64,000 nt of DNA, from positions 1 through 64,000 of the forward strand of contig NZ_LIVQ01000012.1 in assembly GCF_001905445.1 (NCBI RefSeq), written 5' to 3'. Shown here piece after piece: positions 9,810 to 17,636 of this stretch (position 1 is its first letter; each line of letters starts with the position of its first letter). Below the pieces are notes generated by a model. It saw nothing but the letters and a program-made list of their open reading frames with translations, searched no databases and was not told the DNA's origin. Origin of the DNA: Streptomyces sp. CB00455. GTDB lineage: Bacteria; Actinomycetota; Actinomycetes; Streptomycetales; Streptomycetaceae. The position numbers and the translations under genes are program-made.

Positions 9810-11030
9810 ATGCAGAGCGACGTCATCGACGCAGAGCAGTTCAGCACCACGGCGGACGGTCTGGACGGGATCATTCCGGCACTGGTCGGCGCGCTGCTGG
9901 ACCGACGGGACGAATTGATGGCCGTCCTTACCCGGGTGGCCACTAGGCAGGCGGCGGAAGACGAATTTTTCCGGTCCCTTCGGGCCCTGGCGGGCGCTCC
10001 GTGGGAAATCCAGCGCAATTCCCCGGGACGGTTGCGCAGGCTCGCGACGTTCCTCCCGTCGAACAACCTGCTCTACTCGTACGTACTCTTCGGAGTCATT
10101 CCCTCCCTGTACACCGAGGAGATACGGATACGGCCCTCTGCGCGCGTGGCCCCGTCCGCGATGGCCGTCCACGAGATCCTCGGGCCGGCCGTGCGGGCGT
10201 GCGGTGGTCTCGTGCGGATGGCGCCCGTGTCCCAGCGGGCCTTCCTCGCCGACTGCGCCTCTTCGGACGCCGTGGTCTTCACCGGGCAGCCTGAGAACGC
10301 CGGCAGTGTCGCGGCGCGGCTGCCGGACGACGCGCTGTTGCTCGCCTTCGGGTCGGGGCCCAACCCCGTCGTGGTGGGACCGGAAGCCGACCTGGCCGCA
10401 GCCTGCCGCAGTGTGCTGGCCGCCCGCCTCTACAACTCGGGCCAGGACTGTCTGTGCACTGACATCGTCTTCATCCACCGGTCGGTGGCCGGTGAGGTCG
10501 TGACCCGCCTGGCCGACGCGCTCGCGGACGTGCGCACCGGGGATCGTCGCTCGGCCTCCACGGCGGTGGCGGCGCTGGTCTATCCCGACGCTGTGGACGG
10601 GGCCGCCGCCTTTCTCTCCGTCCACCGCCAGTCCGTCGTACGGGGCGGCGAGGTGGACACGGTGCGCGGTGTGGTGGAGCCGTCGCTGTTGCACATGCCG
10701 TGGCAAGGGGCCTTCCACCCGCCGGAGTTCTTCTCCCCCGTCGTACTGACCATGGAGTACGAGCACGCGGGACAGATCCGGCAGTGGCTGCACTCCCCCG
10801 AGGAGGCGGCCCGCGGCATGTACGTGTCGGTGTTCGGGGAGCCGGGGCTGACGCAGACCCGCATCTCGACGAGCGTGGTGTGCCAGGAGCGCGTCACCTT
10901 CGACGTGGAGGACGGGAACCGCCCGTTCGGCGGCTACGGTCCGCGGGCCGGCAGCGTCCGCCGGCGGGGGAACGTCACCGGACGCCCGTTGCTGCTGTCG
11001 GCCGAGGCCGGACGCAGAGACCTCCCTTGA
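9810..11030 (+). CDS. Aldehyde dehydrogenase-fold protein
   Basis: 406 residues, somewhat shorter than typical ALDHs (about 480). The catalytic-thiol region reads LYNSGQDCLCTD (Cys214), matching the ALDH signature around the nucleophilic Cys, and FGGYGPRAG near the C-terminus matches the end of the fold. The nucleotide-binding half is diverged, and the usual conserved Glu before the catalytic Cys is not obvious (FGSGPNPVVVG occupies that region). GGAGGGG precedes the ATG. First gene of a five-gene overlapping operon with a ThDP enzyme, acyl ligase and ketosynthase, so it may oxidise or reduce an acyl/aldehyde intermediate (acyl-CoA or acyl-ACP reductase type). Confidence 0.75.
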   Translation: MQSDVIDAEQFSTTADGLDGIIPALVGALLDRRDELMAVLTRVATRQAAEDEFFRSLRALAGAPWEIQRNSPGRLRRLATFLPSNNLLYSYVLFGVIPSLYTEEIRIRPSARVAPSAMAVHEILGPAVRACGGLVRMAPVSQRAFLADCASSDAVVFTGQPENAGSVAARLPDDALLLAFGSGPNPVVVGPEADLAAACRSVLAARLYNSGQDCLCTDIVFIHRSVAGEVVTRLADALADVRTGDRRSASTAVAALVYPDAVDGAAAFLSVHRQSVVRGGEVDTVRGVVEPSLLHMPWQGAFHPPEFFSPVVLTMEYEHAGQIRQWLHSPEEAARGMYVSVFGEPGLTQTRISTSVVCQERVTFDVEDGNRPFGGYGPRAGSVRRRGNVTGRPLLLSAEAGRRDLP

Positions 11031-11656
11031 CCTGCGTACTGAGTCCGCCCGCCGTCCGGGGCCGTGAGGAGGGCGATGCCCTCCTGCCGGCCGTCGGAGC
11101 GCGCCGCCTCCTCGCGGATCCGTATGCCGCCGACGCGGTGTGCGCGGCGCTGTCGGAGTTGTCTGAGCTGCCCGGGCCGTCCGGTGTTCCTGAGCCGGGC
11201 GCCGACCGGGGCGTTCCTGTGATCCTTGCGGCCACGGACTACAGCCTGTACGCCGCCGATGAGTTCGTCGCCCGCCGGGACGACGGCGGCCGGCGGCTGC
11301 GCCCGTGCGACTCCGTCGCCCTCGAACCCTCCGGACTGCTGCAGCGCTTCACCGCCACCACGGGATGGCAGGGACCCGGCTACGTCCTGGGATCACGCCA
11401 CTCGGACGGGCGGAGCGCCCTGGAACTGGCCGGGGCGATGGCGGGTTCCGGCCGCGCCTCGTACGTCTACGTCTGCGAGGTGTTGCGCCGTGCGGACACC
11501 GGGGTGTTCTGGGCGGTGGCCACCCGGGTCTCCCCGAACGGCCCGCCCGCGCCCGTGTCCCTGCCGTTCGCCGTGCCACCGGGGGTCGGGGCGACGCTGT
11601 GGGGCCGCAGCGCGGTCGCCCGGGCCTACCTGCGCCAGATCTCCCGTACCAGCTGA
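11027..11656 (+). CDS. Hypothetical protein, possible ketosynthase-fold fragment
   Basis: 209 residues if translation starts at the TTG at 11027, which overlaps the ALDH stop (TTGA), in keeping with the coupling of the other genes in this operon. The C-terminal half, with LLQRFTATTGWQGPG and SALELAGAMAGSGRASYVYV, weakly resembles thiolase/ketosynthase-fold segments but carries no catalytic Cys-His-His set. It could be an accessory partner of the ketosynthase at 14764. No firm family. An in-frame internal GTG near 11138 would give a much shorter product. Confidence 0.55.
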   Translation: MTCVLSPPAVRGREEGDALLPAVGARRLLADPYAADAVCAALSELSELPGPSGVPEPGADRGVPVILAATDYSLYAADEFVARRDDGGRRLRPCDSVALEPSGLLQRFTATTGWQGPGYVLGSRHSDGRSALELAGAMAGSGRASYVYVCEVLRRADTGVFWAVATRVSPNGPPAPVSLPFAVPPGVGATLWGRSAVARAYLRQISRTS

Positions 11657-11681
11657 TCCTTCCCGACCTCCGAGGAGCACC

Positions 11682-13391
11682 GTGACCACCGACCACTCCC
11701 CCTGGCACGTCGTCGCCCGAGCCCTCGCGGACGCGGGGTGTGACGCCGTGTTCGGACTTCCCTCGGACGAGCCCGGCCTGATGGACGCGGCAGCCTCGTA
11801 CGCGGGCCTGCGGGTCGTCGCCGTACGCGACCAGCGGGTCGCGGCCTGCGCGGCGATCGGGCACGCGGCTGTCTCGGGGCGCCCCGCCGTCGTGGCCGTC
11901 AACTCGGGCCCCAGCTTCGCCAACGCCCTCACCGGGCTGCTGGAAGCCTCCTCGCTGGGTGCGCCGGTGGTGGTCGTCACCACCAGGGTGCCGGTGGCCG
12001 GGATAGGGCGCGGCGGTTTCCAGTACACGGACCAGGCGGCCATGGCCGCTCCGCTGGTGAAGTGGAACTTCCTGGTGGAGCGGGAGGAGCAGCTGCTCTG
12101 GGCACTGCGGCGGGCCGTGCACCTGGCCGTCAACGGCAGTCCGGGCGTGGTACTCGTGGAGATCGCCGACGAGGTCCTGCGCCTGCCGTCGGCAGCGGCC
12201 CCGGAGACGTCTCGGCGCCCGGCCGTGCGGCGGGTCCTCGGGGGGGCGGATCCGCAGGAGGTGCAGCGCGCGGCAGCCCTCCTGGCCGCGGCCAGGCTGC
12301 CGGTGGTGGTGGCCGGCGGCGGGTGCAGGCCGTCGGGCGCCGGAGCGGCGGTCCGCCGGCTCGCCGAGCTGCTGGCAGCACCCCTGTTCACGACGGCGGC
12401 CGGGCGCGGGACCGTCGACGAGGAACACCCTTTGGCATGCGGGCTGGTGGGCCTGTACACCACGCCCCCGGCCGGCGCGGTGCTCGCCGACGCCGACGTG
12501 ATCGTCGCGGTCGGCTCGCGGCTGGAGGAGACGGCCCGTATGGGCTGGGGCTCCCTGGAGACCGCGAAGCTCGTCCATGTCGACATCGATCCGACCGTCT
12601 TCCTCACCGCTCTGGAGCCGGAGGTCGCCCTGCTCGGTGATGCCCGCCTCGTCGTGGAGCAACTGTCCGCCGCGCTGGAGGAGGGGCCCCCGGCCGCCAC
12701 GGAGGGTGGGCGGGCCCGGCTCGCCCGGGTAGGCGCGGTGCGCGAGGAAATGCACGCCCGGTACCGCGCTCCGGCGATGGGGACCGGGGAGGCGTTGAGC
12801 GTGCCGGTGGCGCTGCGCGCCGTGCAGGACGCCTTCTCCCGGGACGCGACGCTGGTGCAGGAGAACGGTCTGCACGACATGTGGGGTTACCACTTCCCGG
12901 TGCTGTCCGTCAGCGATCTGGCCCACGTCATCACGCCCGGCGAGCAGACGATGGTGGGCTTCGGGCTGCCGGCGGCCGTGGGCGCGGCGCTGGCCGCTCC
13001 GGACCGGGACACCGTCCTCGTGTGCGGGGACGGCGCGCTGGAGATGAGCCTGGCTGCGGTGCCGACGGCCGTCGAGCAGGGCCTGGGGATCACCGTGCTC
13101 GTACTCGACAACGCAGGCTACGGCTGGCCGCGCTTCGTGCGCGCCGGGGAGGGCGCGCCCGACGGTCTGACCCGGTTCACGGCCCCCGGACACGTCCTGG
13201 CGGCGGTGGCTGCGGCCGGCGGTCTGACCGCACGGTGCACCACCGCCGCGGAGCTGGCTTCGGCTCTGAAGGAGGCCCGGGCCGCCAACCGGGACGGACG
13301 CACCGCAGTGATCACCGTTCCGGTCCGGGACACGGACGTCCCGGTGGGCGTGCGGGGGCTGTTCGGTGATGGGGCGGGGGAAGCGGCGTGA
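11682..13391 (+). CDS. Thiamine-diphosphate-dependent enzyme (acetolactate synthase/decarboxylase family)
   Basis: 569 residues with the three-domain layout of the family: PYR domain (about 1-170), central domain with GGGCRPSGAG (about 200-330) and PP domain with the ThDP/Mg motif GDGALEMS (GDG at 449-451) ending in DNAGYG. The conserved activating Glu of the PYR domain, normally in RHEQGAA, aligns with Gln51 in RDQRVAA, so cofactor activation must differ, as in glyoxylate carboligase where it is Val. GAGGAG precedes the GTG. Likely decarboxylates a 2-oxo acid and may ligate the resulting carbanion to an aldehyde; the ALDH and ligase next to it fit an acid-building route. Confidence 0.85.
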   Translation: MTTDHSPWHVVARALADAGCDAVFGLPSDEPGLMDAAASYAGLRVVAVRDQRVAACAAIGHAAVSGRPAVVAVNSGPSFANALTGLLEASSLGAPVVVVTTRVPVAGIGRGGFQYTDQAAMAAPLVKWNFLVEREEQLLWALRRAVHLAVNGSPGVVLVEIADEVLRLPSAAAPETSRRPAVRRVLGGADPQEVQRAAALLAAARLPVVVAGGGCRPSGAGAAVRRLAELLAAPLFTTAAGRGTVDEEHPLACGLVGLYTTPPAGAVLADADVIVAVGSRLEETARMGWGSLETAKLVHVDIDPTVFLTALEPEVALLGDARLVVEQLSAALEEGPPAATEGGRARLARVGAVREEMHARYRAPAMGTGEALSVPVALRAVQDAFSRDATLVQENGLHDMWGYHFPVLSVSDLAHVITPGEQTMVGFGLPAAVGAALAAPDRDTVLVCGDGALEMSLAAVPTAVEQGLGITVLVLDNAGYGWPRFVRAGEGAPDGLTRFTAPGHVLAAVAAAGGLTARCTTAAELASALKEARAANRDGRTAVITVPVRDTDVPVGVRGLFGDGAGEAA

Positions 13392-14767
13392 GCGGGGCCG
13401 CCGGGAGCGCCCTGCCGCCGCTGACGGTGGACGGTGAGGCCGTCGCGCCCGGGTACCTGGCTCTCCTGGTCTCCCGTACGGCCCTGGCGCTGGCTGCGGC
13501 GGGGGCGGGGCCGGGCCGGGGTGCCGCGCTGGCCTGCGACCATCCGCTGACGGCGGCGGCCTCGGCGGTGGCCGCCGAACTCGTGGGGGCGCCGTTGCTG
13601 CTGGACGGCGCGGCGTCGGTGCGCCGGATCGCGGCCGCCGCCGTGATCACCTGTGGGGCGGGTGGGGAGCCCGTGGTGGGTCCGGGTCCAGGTCCGGCCT
13701 CGGGGCGGGCGGCGACGGCCCTGCCGGAGGAGACCGCCGCGGTGTTCTGGACCTCGGGCAGTTCCGGCGACCCCAAGGCAGTGGCCCTCTCCCGCTCCGC
13801 CCTGCGCCATCAGGGCGAAGCCACCGGGCGGCGGATGGGGGTCACACCGCGCGACGGGCTGGTGCTGCCGCTGCCGCTGCGGCACGCCTACGGGTTCAGC
13901 GTGCTCCAGGTCTGGCGGGCCACCGGGGCCCACCTGTTCGCCGAGAGCGGCTTCCACCTGCGGCGGGTCCTGTCGCTGCTCCGCGGGACGGCGGCCACCT
14001 CCCTGGACGGTGTCCCCTCGATGTACCGGATGCTGGCCACCGAGGCTGTCAAGGACCGGGAGGTGGCACGGCGGCTGGGCGCCCTGCGCATCCGCGGGTG
14101 CGGCGGGGACGTGCTGACCGAGGCGCTGTACGACGAGTTCCTGAGCCTCACCGGGGGCGCGCTGCACGACGGGTACGGGCTGAGCGAGGCGGGGCCCAAC
14201 GTCGCCCTCAATGCTCCGGGTGACGTGCGCCGGGGGACGGTGGGCAGGCTCCTCGACGGTGTCCGGGTCCGCCTCGCCGGGCCTGCCGGGGAGATCCAGG
14301 TCAGCAGCCCGAGCCTGATGCTCGGGTATCTCGGCGTGGAGTCCGGCACGCTCTCCCGGGACGCCTTCACGCGGGACGGCTGGCTGCGCACCGGGGATAC
14401 CGGGCGCCTGACGGACGACGGATGGCTGACCGTCAGCGGGCGGATCAAGGAGGTGCTGGTCGTCCACGGCGAGACGGTGGCCCCCACGGTGGTGGAGGAC
14501 GCGGTGCGCAGCGCGGCCGGAGTCCAGGACGCGGCGGTGGTCGGGATCCGCGGAGGGGACCGGGGCGATGTGGTGTGGGCGTTCGTCGAAAGTGCGGACG
14601 GGGACCGCAGGGGGGTGGCGGGACGTGTCATCGAGGTCTGCCGGCGCAGTCTGCCGCCGCAGATCAGGCCGCGTACGGTACGGGTCCTGACCGCGCTGCC
14701 GCGCACGGGCAGCGGCAAGCACGACCGGGTACGGCTGCGGGCCTGGGCGGCGGGAGAGGCGGCATGA
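13388..14767 (+). CDS. AMP-dependent acyl ligase (small ANL enzyme)
   Basis: 459 residues, short for the ANL superfamily because the N-terminal subdomain is reduced. P-loop-like TSGSSGDPKAVALS, DGYGLSEAGPN, RTGDTGRLTDDGWL and a terminal Lys in RTGSGKHDRVRL are present, so adenylation should work. It would activate a carboxylic acid for loading onto CoA or a carrier protein. GTGA overlap with the ThDP gene and ATGA overlap with the ketosynthase show tight coupling. No carrier protein is encoded in this operon, so the acceptor is CoA or an ACP elsewhere. Confidence 0.85.
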   Translation: MSGAAGSALPPLTVDGEAVAPGYLALLVSRTALALAAAGAGPGRGAALACDHPLTAAASAVAAELVGAPLLLDGAASVRRIAAAAVITCGAGGEPVVGPGPGPASGRAATALPEETAAVFWTSGSSGDPKAVALSRSALRHQGEATGRRMGVTPRDGLVLPLPLRHAYGFSVLQVWRATGAHLFAESGFHLRRVLSLLRGTAATSLDGVPSMYRMLATEAVKDREVARRLGALRIRGCGGDVLTEALYDEFLSLTGGALHDGYGLSEAGPNVALNAPGDVRRGTVGRLLDGVRVRLAGPAGEIQVSSPSLMLGYLGVESGTLSRDAFTRDGWLRTGDTGRLTDDGWLTVSGRIKEVLVVHGETVAPTVVEDAVRSAAGVQDAAVVGIRGGDRGDVVWAFVESADGDRRGVAGRVIEVCRRSLPPQIRPRTVRVLTALPRTGSGKHDRVRLRAWAAGEAA

Positions 14768-15918
14768 CCGCCCTGGCGCTGGCCGGGACGGGTCTGGTGA
14801 CGGCGCTGGGCCGGGGGCCGGGGGCGTTCTGGGACGGGTTGCGGCGGGGTGCGCGGGCGTTGGGTCCGCTGACGGCCTTCGAGGGTGACTTCCGCAGCCG
14901 GACCGTGGCCGCAGTGCGGCCCGCCGACTGGCCGGCTGCTCCCGGGCTCCGCAAGGAACGCCTTGCGCTGAGCGCGGCCCGGCAGGCGTTGCGCGCTGCG
15001 GGTCTGCGGCGGCTGCCGCAGGGCGCTCTGGTGGTCATCGTGTCCCAGGCCCCGGAACCTTCCGGGAAGATGATCCGGCCGGGGGCGCCGCGGCGCGGCA
15101 GGGACTTCACGGGCCCGGACCCGGACGCGCTGCTCGCGGCGTGCGCGGGCACGCCGGGCGGGGCGGCGGTGGTCCACCTGTCGCACGCGTGCGCGTCCGC
15201 CGCGTTCGGAGCGGCCTTCGCCCGGGAGTGGCTGCTGTCCGGTCTGGGGACGACGGCACTGGTGGTGGGTGCGAGCGCCCTCAATCCCTACGAGTACGAC
15301 AGCATGGACGTGGTAAGGACGCTGAGCCCGGCGGGGGCGCGGCCGTTCGACACCGAGCGCGACGGCCTGACGGTAGGGGAGGGTGGCGGGGCGTTCGTCC
15401 TGGAGACCCGGGCGGCCGCACTCGAGCGGGGGCACCGGCCCCAGGCCCTGCTGAGCGGGGCCGCCTGCCTGGTGGACTCCACCCACGCGGTGGCGTCGGA
15501 GCCCGCGACGATCCGGGACTGCATGCTGGCGGCGCTGGAGGACGCGGGGGTGCGGCGCATCGACTACGTCCACGCCCATGCCACGGGGACGCGTCAGGGG
15601 GACGCCGCGGAGGTGGCCGCCGTCGGCGAGGTGTCCCGGGCCCTGGGGTGGGGCGCGGTGCCGGTGAGCTCCCACAAGGGTGCTGTCGGTCATCTGCTGC
15701 ATGCGTCCGCGTTTCCCGGGGTGGTGGCCGCTTCGGCCTTCCTGCGGGAGGCCTGGGTGCCAGGGACTCCGGGCCTGCGCCGTCCGCTGGAGGTCCCGGA
15801 CGGAATCGTGCCCGTCACCGCCGCCGTCTGCGCCCCCCGGGCGCAGCACGCGCTCGTCAACAGTTTCGGCTTCAACGGCAACAACGCCGCTCTCGTGGTG
15901 TCCGCCGTCGGCCCGTGA
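14764..15918 (+). CDS. Beta-ketoacyl synthase (KAS II-like)
   Basis: 384 residues. The full Cys-His-His set is visible: HACASAAFG (Cys143), HAHATGTRQGD and SSHKGAVGHLLHASAFPG; the C-terminal NSFGFNGNNAAL is standard for elongating ketosynthases. It should condense an acyl thioester with malonyl-ACP or a related extender. Overlaps the ligase gene by ATGA and ends the + operon 7 nt before a converging gene, with no hairpin in the gap. Together with ThDP enzyme, ligase and ALDH it suggests a short acyl or amino-acyl building block rather than a full polyketide, since no AT, ACP or KR is nearby. Confidence 0.87.
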   Translation: MTALALAGTGLVTALGRGPGAFWDGLRRGARALGPLTAFEGDFRSRTVAAVRPADWPAAPGLRKERLALSAARQALRAAGLRRLPQGALVVIVSQAPEPSGKMIRPGAPRRGRDFTGPDPDALLAACAGTPGGAAVVHLSHACASAAFGAAFAREWLLSGLGTTALVVGASALNPYEYDSMDVVRTLSPAGARPFDTERDGLTVGEGGGAFVLETRAAALERGHRPQALLSGAACLVDSTHAVASEPATIRDCMLAALEDAGVRRIDYVHAHATGTRQGDAAEVAAVGEVSRALGWGAVPVSSHKGAVGHLLHASAFPGVVAASAFLREAWVPGTPGLRRPLEVPDGIVPVTAAVCAPRAQHALVNSFGFNGNNAALVVSAVGP

Positions 15919-15925
15919 ACACCGC

Positions 15926-16954
15926 TCAGCGCAGGTACGCGGCCAGGGCGCTCATGCGGTCGGCCGCCCGGACGTCGAGTGCGTGGACCTGGTGGGCTCG
16001 CCGCCCGCACAGCCGCAGGGCGTCGGCGGACCAGGAGCGGCCGAGCAGGAAGACCGCCCGGGCCAGGTCCACCAGCGCGTCGGAGGAGGCCCGTGTCAGT
16101 TCGGCGCAGTCGGCGGCCAGCGCCGTCGCGCGCGGACCCTGTTCCCGCAGCCAGGTGTCCTCGGCGAGGACGCGGGCGAGGAGCAGGCGGTCGCCGGCCA
16201 CCTGGCGCTGCAGCGGCCCGGCGACACGCAGCCGGAGCAGCTGTGCACGGGCGGGGTGCGGTTCCAGATCCTCCAGTACGCCGGGCAGGGCCAGCAGGCC
16301 GGCGAGGCCCGCCTCGGGCATGCCGGGCCGGGTCATCCGGCGCACGGAGCGCTCCAGCAGGCGGTACAGCTCGTCGGCCCAGTCGGCGGCGGGCGCTGCT
16401 GCGTCCCACACCAGGACGGGCGCTCCGGCCATGCCCCGGCGCAGTTCGTCCGTGGGGACGGCGCCGCGATTGTCGGTGAAGCCGCTGCTCGCACGGGTGT
16501 TGCGGTCGGCGGCCAGGGCGGTGTGCGGGCCGAGCTCGTGTATCAGGAGGGTGTGGGGGTAGCCGGCACGGGGGATGCGGTAGTACTCGGAGTGCCGCAT
16601 ACCGCGCAGGTCGGGGGAGACGGGCACGGCGTGGCCGCGGGCGAGTTCCCGGTGGATCAGGTCGAGTGCCTGTGCCTCTCGGTCGGGGGAGGTCTCCCAG
16701 TGAGCGCTGAGACCGCGCTGGAAGCGCGGGTGGTGGTAGTCGGCGTCCAGGCCGCCGTAGAGCGTGAGCAGTTCGCCGTCCGCGGTGCGTTCGATGACGA
16801 AGTCCACCGGCTGGGCCAGTGCGCGGGCCGTCTCGCGCAGTCCGGTGGCGTACAGGGCGTCGCGCAGGCAGTGCACCCAGCAGGAGATCCGGGTGTGCGC
16901 GAGGGATTCGATAGCGTCGGGGGCCGTGCCCAGGTAGGGGAACGGGGTGGTCAT
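15926..16954 (-). CDS. BtrH-like (butirosin H / papain-fold-like) protein
   Basis: 342 residues. The N-terminal two thirds match the BtrH_N pattern: early Cys in CWVHCLRDALYATG, then ARGHAVPVSPDLRGM with YPHTLLIHELG (His) and AADRN (Asp), a plausible Cys-His-Asp set. In butirosin biosynthesis BtrH transfers an acyl group from a carrier to the aminoglycoside. The C-terminal third is Leu/Arg-rich and helical. ATG at 16954 has AGGAGG 11 nt upstream. It lies past a hairpin (16999-17029) from the 60-aa peptide gene, so it is probably expressed by read-through or its own promoter. The assignment rests on pattern similarity, so moderate confidence. Confidence 0.55.
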   Translation of the reverse strand: MTTPFPYLGTAPDAIESLAHTRISCWVHCLRDALYATGLRETARALAQPVDFVIERTADGELLTLYGGLDADYHHPRFQRGLSAHWETSPDREAQALDLIHRELARGHAVPVSPDLRGMRHSEYYRIPRAGYPHTLLIHELGPHTALAADRNTRASSGFTDNRGAVPTDELRRGMAGAPVLVWDAAAPAADWADELYRLLERSVRRMTRPGMPEAGLAGLLALPGVLEDLEPHPARAQLLRLRVAGPLQRQVAGDRLLLARVLAEDTWLREQGPRATALAADCAELTRASSDALVDLARAVFLLGRSWSADALRLCGRRAHQVHALDVRAADRMSALAAYLR

Positions 16955-16998
16955 GGCGGCGGGCGCCTCCTGCCTTGGTCCGCCGGTGCGCCGGCTCC

Positions 16999-17029
16999 GG
17001 TGCGCCCGGGACGGTGTCCCGGGCGCACC
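16999..17029 (-). terminator. 14-bp hairpin after the 60-aa peptide gene
   Basis: Perfect stem GGTGCGCCCGGGAC (16999-17012) with 17016-17029 and a 3-nt loop, 19 nt past the stop of the peptide gene and about 45 nt before the BtrH-like start. It probably ends the long minus-strand operon or attenuates it. Confidence 0.75.
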
Positions 17030-17048
17030 TCGCCGCAACGGCCTGGGG

Positions 17049-17231
17049 TCAGAAGGCCTTGGTCATGATGTGGGACTCGATCTCGGCCGCTACGCCGGCG
17101 TAGAGCTCCTCGTGGGAAACCTTGACCGCTTCGAGCCACTCCTCGAACTCGACGGCGTCATCGGTGGACGGGGCGGCGCTGCCGGTCTCTGCCGCTATCC
17201 GGTCGTTCAGGTCCCTGCTGAGTGCGGACAC
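17049..17231 (-). CDS. Small acidic peptide (60 aa), candidate carrier or scaffold peptide
   Basis: 60 residues from a GTG with AAAGGGA upstream, 16 nt after the SH3-like gene and followed by a strong hairpin. Acidic and probably helical, with VEFEEWLEAVKVSHEEL in the middle and the tail EIESHIMTKAF. It has no Cys, no leader-type GG cleavage site and no DSL phosphopantetheine motif (though Ser residues occur), so it is neither an obvious RiPP precursor nor a classical ACP. Its place between modifying enzymes and a BtrH-like acyltransferase or peptidase, in a locus with tandem ATP-grasp ligases, makes a peptide-carrier role worth considering. No homologue recognised. Confidence 0.65.
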   Translation of the reverse strand: MSALSRDLNDRIAAETGSAAPSTDDAVEFEEWLEAVKVSHEELYAGVAAEIESHIMTKAF

Positions 17232-17247
17232 GGGTCCGTATCCCTTT

Positions 17248-17571
17248 CTATCGGGGGGTGCCTTCGAGTACTTCCGACACCGTTTCCGGTTCGAAGTTGA
17301 CGGCGCTGGACCATCCGCCGTCGAGCTCGAACCAGACGGAGCTGACGATCACACCGTCCCGGTGCTGGTCCTCGACCACTTCGTCACCGAGCTGCCAACC
17401 CCGTGCCCGGTGGGTGACGGCGGTGTCGGGCAGCAGGAGTTGCACGACAGGGCTCTGCAGGGAGGGGCCTGTACGGACGTTCGCGTCGCGCCAGACCGGA
17501 CCGAGCAGGCTCGGGAGTTCGTGGTAGGTGTCCTCGGACGTGGACGCCGCGGGGGTGGGTGCTGTGGACAT
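17248..17571 (-). CDS. Small bacterial SH3-like domain protein
   Basis: 107 residues. The segment NVRTGPSLQSPVVQLL followed by beta-rich sequence (VWFELDGGWSSAVNFEPE) matches the bacterial SH3b pattern. Most SH3b proteins are exported; this one has no signal peptide, so it is cytoplasmic by prediction. It may bind the adjacent peptide or a pathway enzyme. ATG at 17571 follows GAGGAG. It sits 65 nt after the flavin monooxygenase fusion and 16 nt before the 60-aa peptide gene, all in the same operon. Confidence 0.75.
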   Translation of the reverse strand: MSTAPTPAASTSEDTYHELPSLLGPVWRDANVRTGPSLQSPVVQLLLPDTAVTHRARGWQLGDEVVEDQHRDGVIVSSVWFELDGGWSSAVNFEPETVSEVLEGTPR

Positions 17572-17636
17572 GGGTGCTGCTCCTCGTTCGTTCCGGGTGT
17601 GCGCCGCGGGCCGGGCGCGGCCCACGGCGGGAGGGT

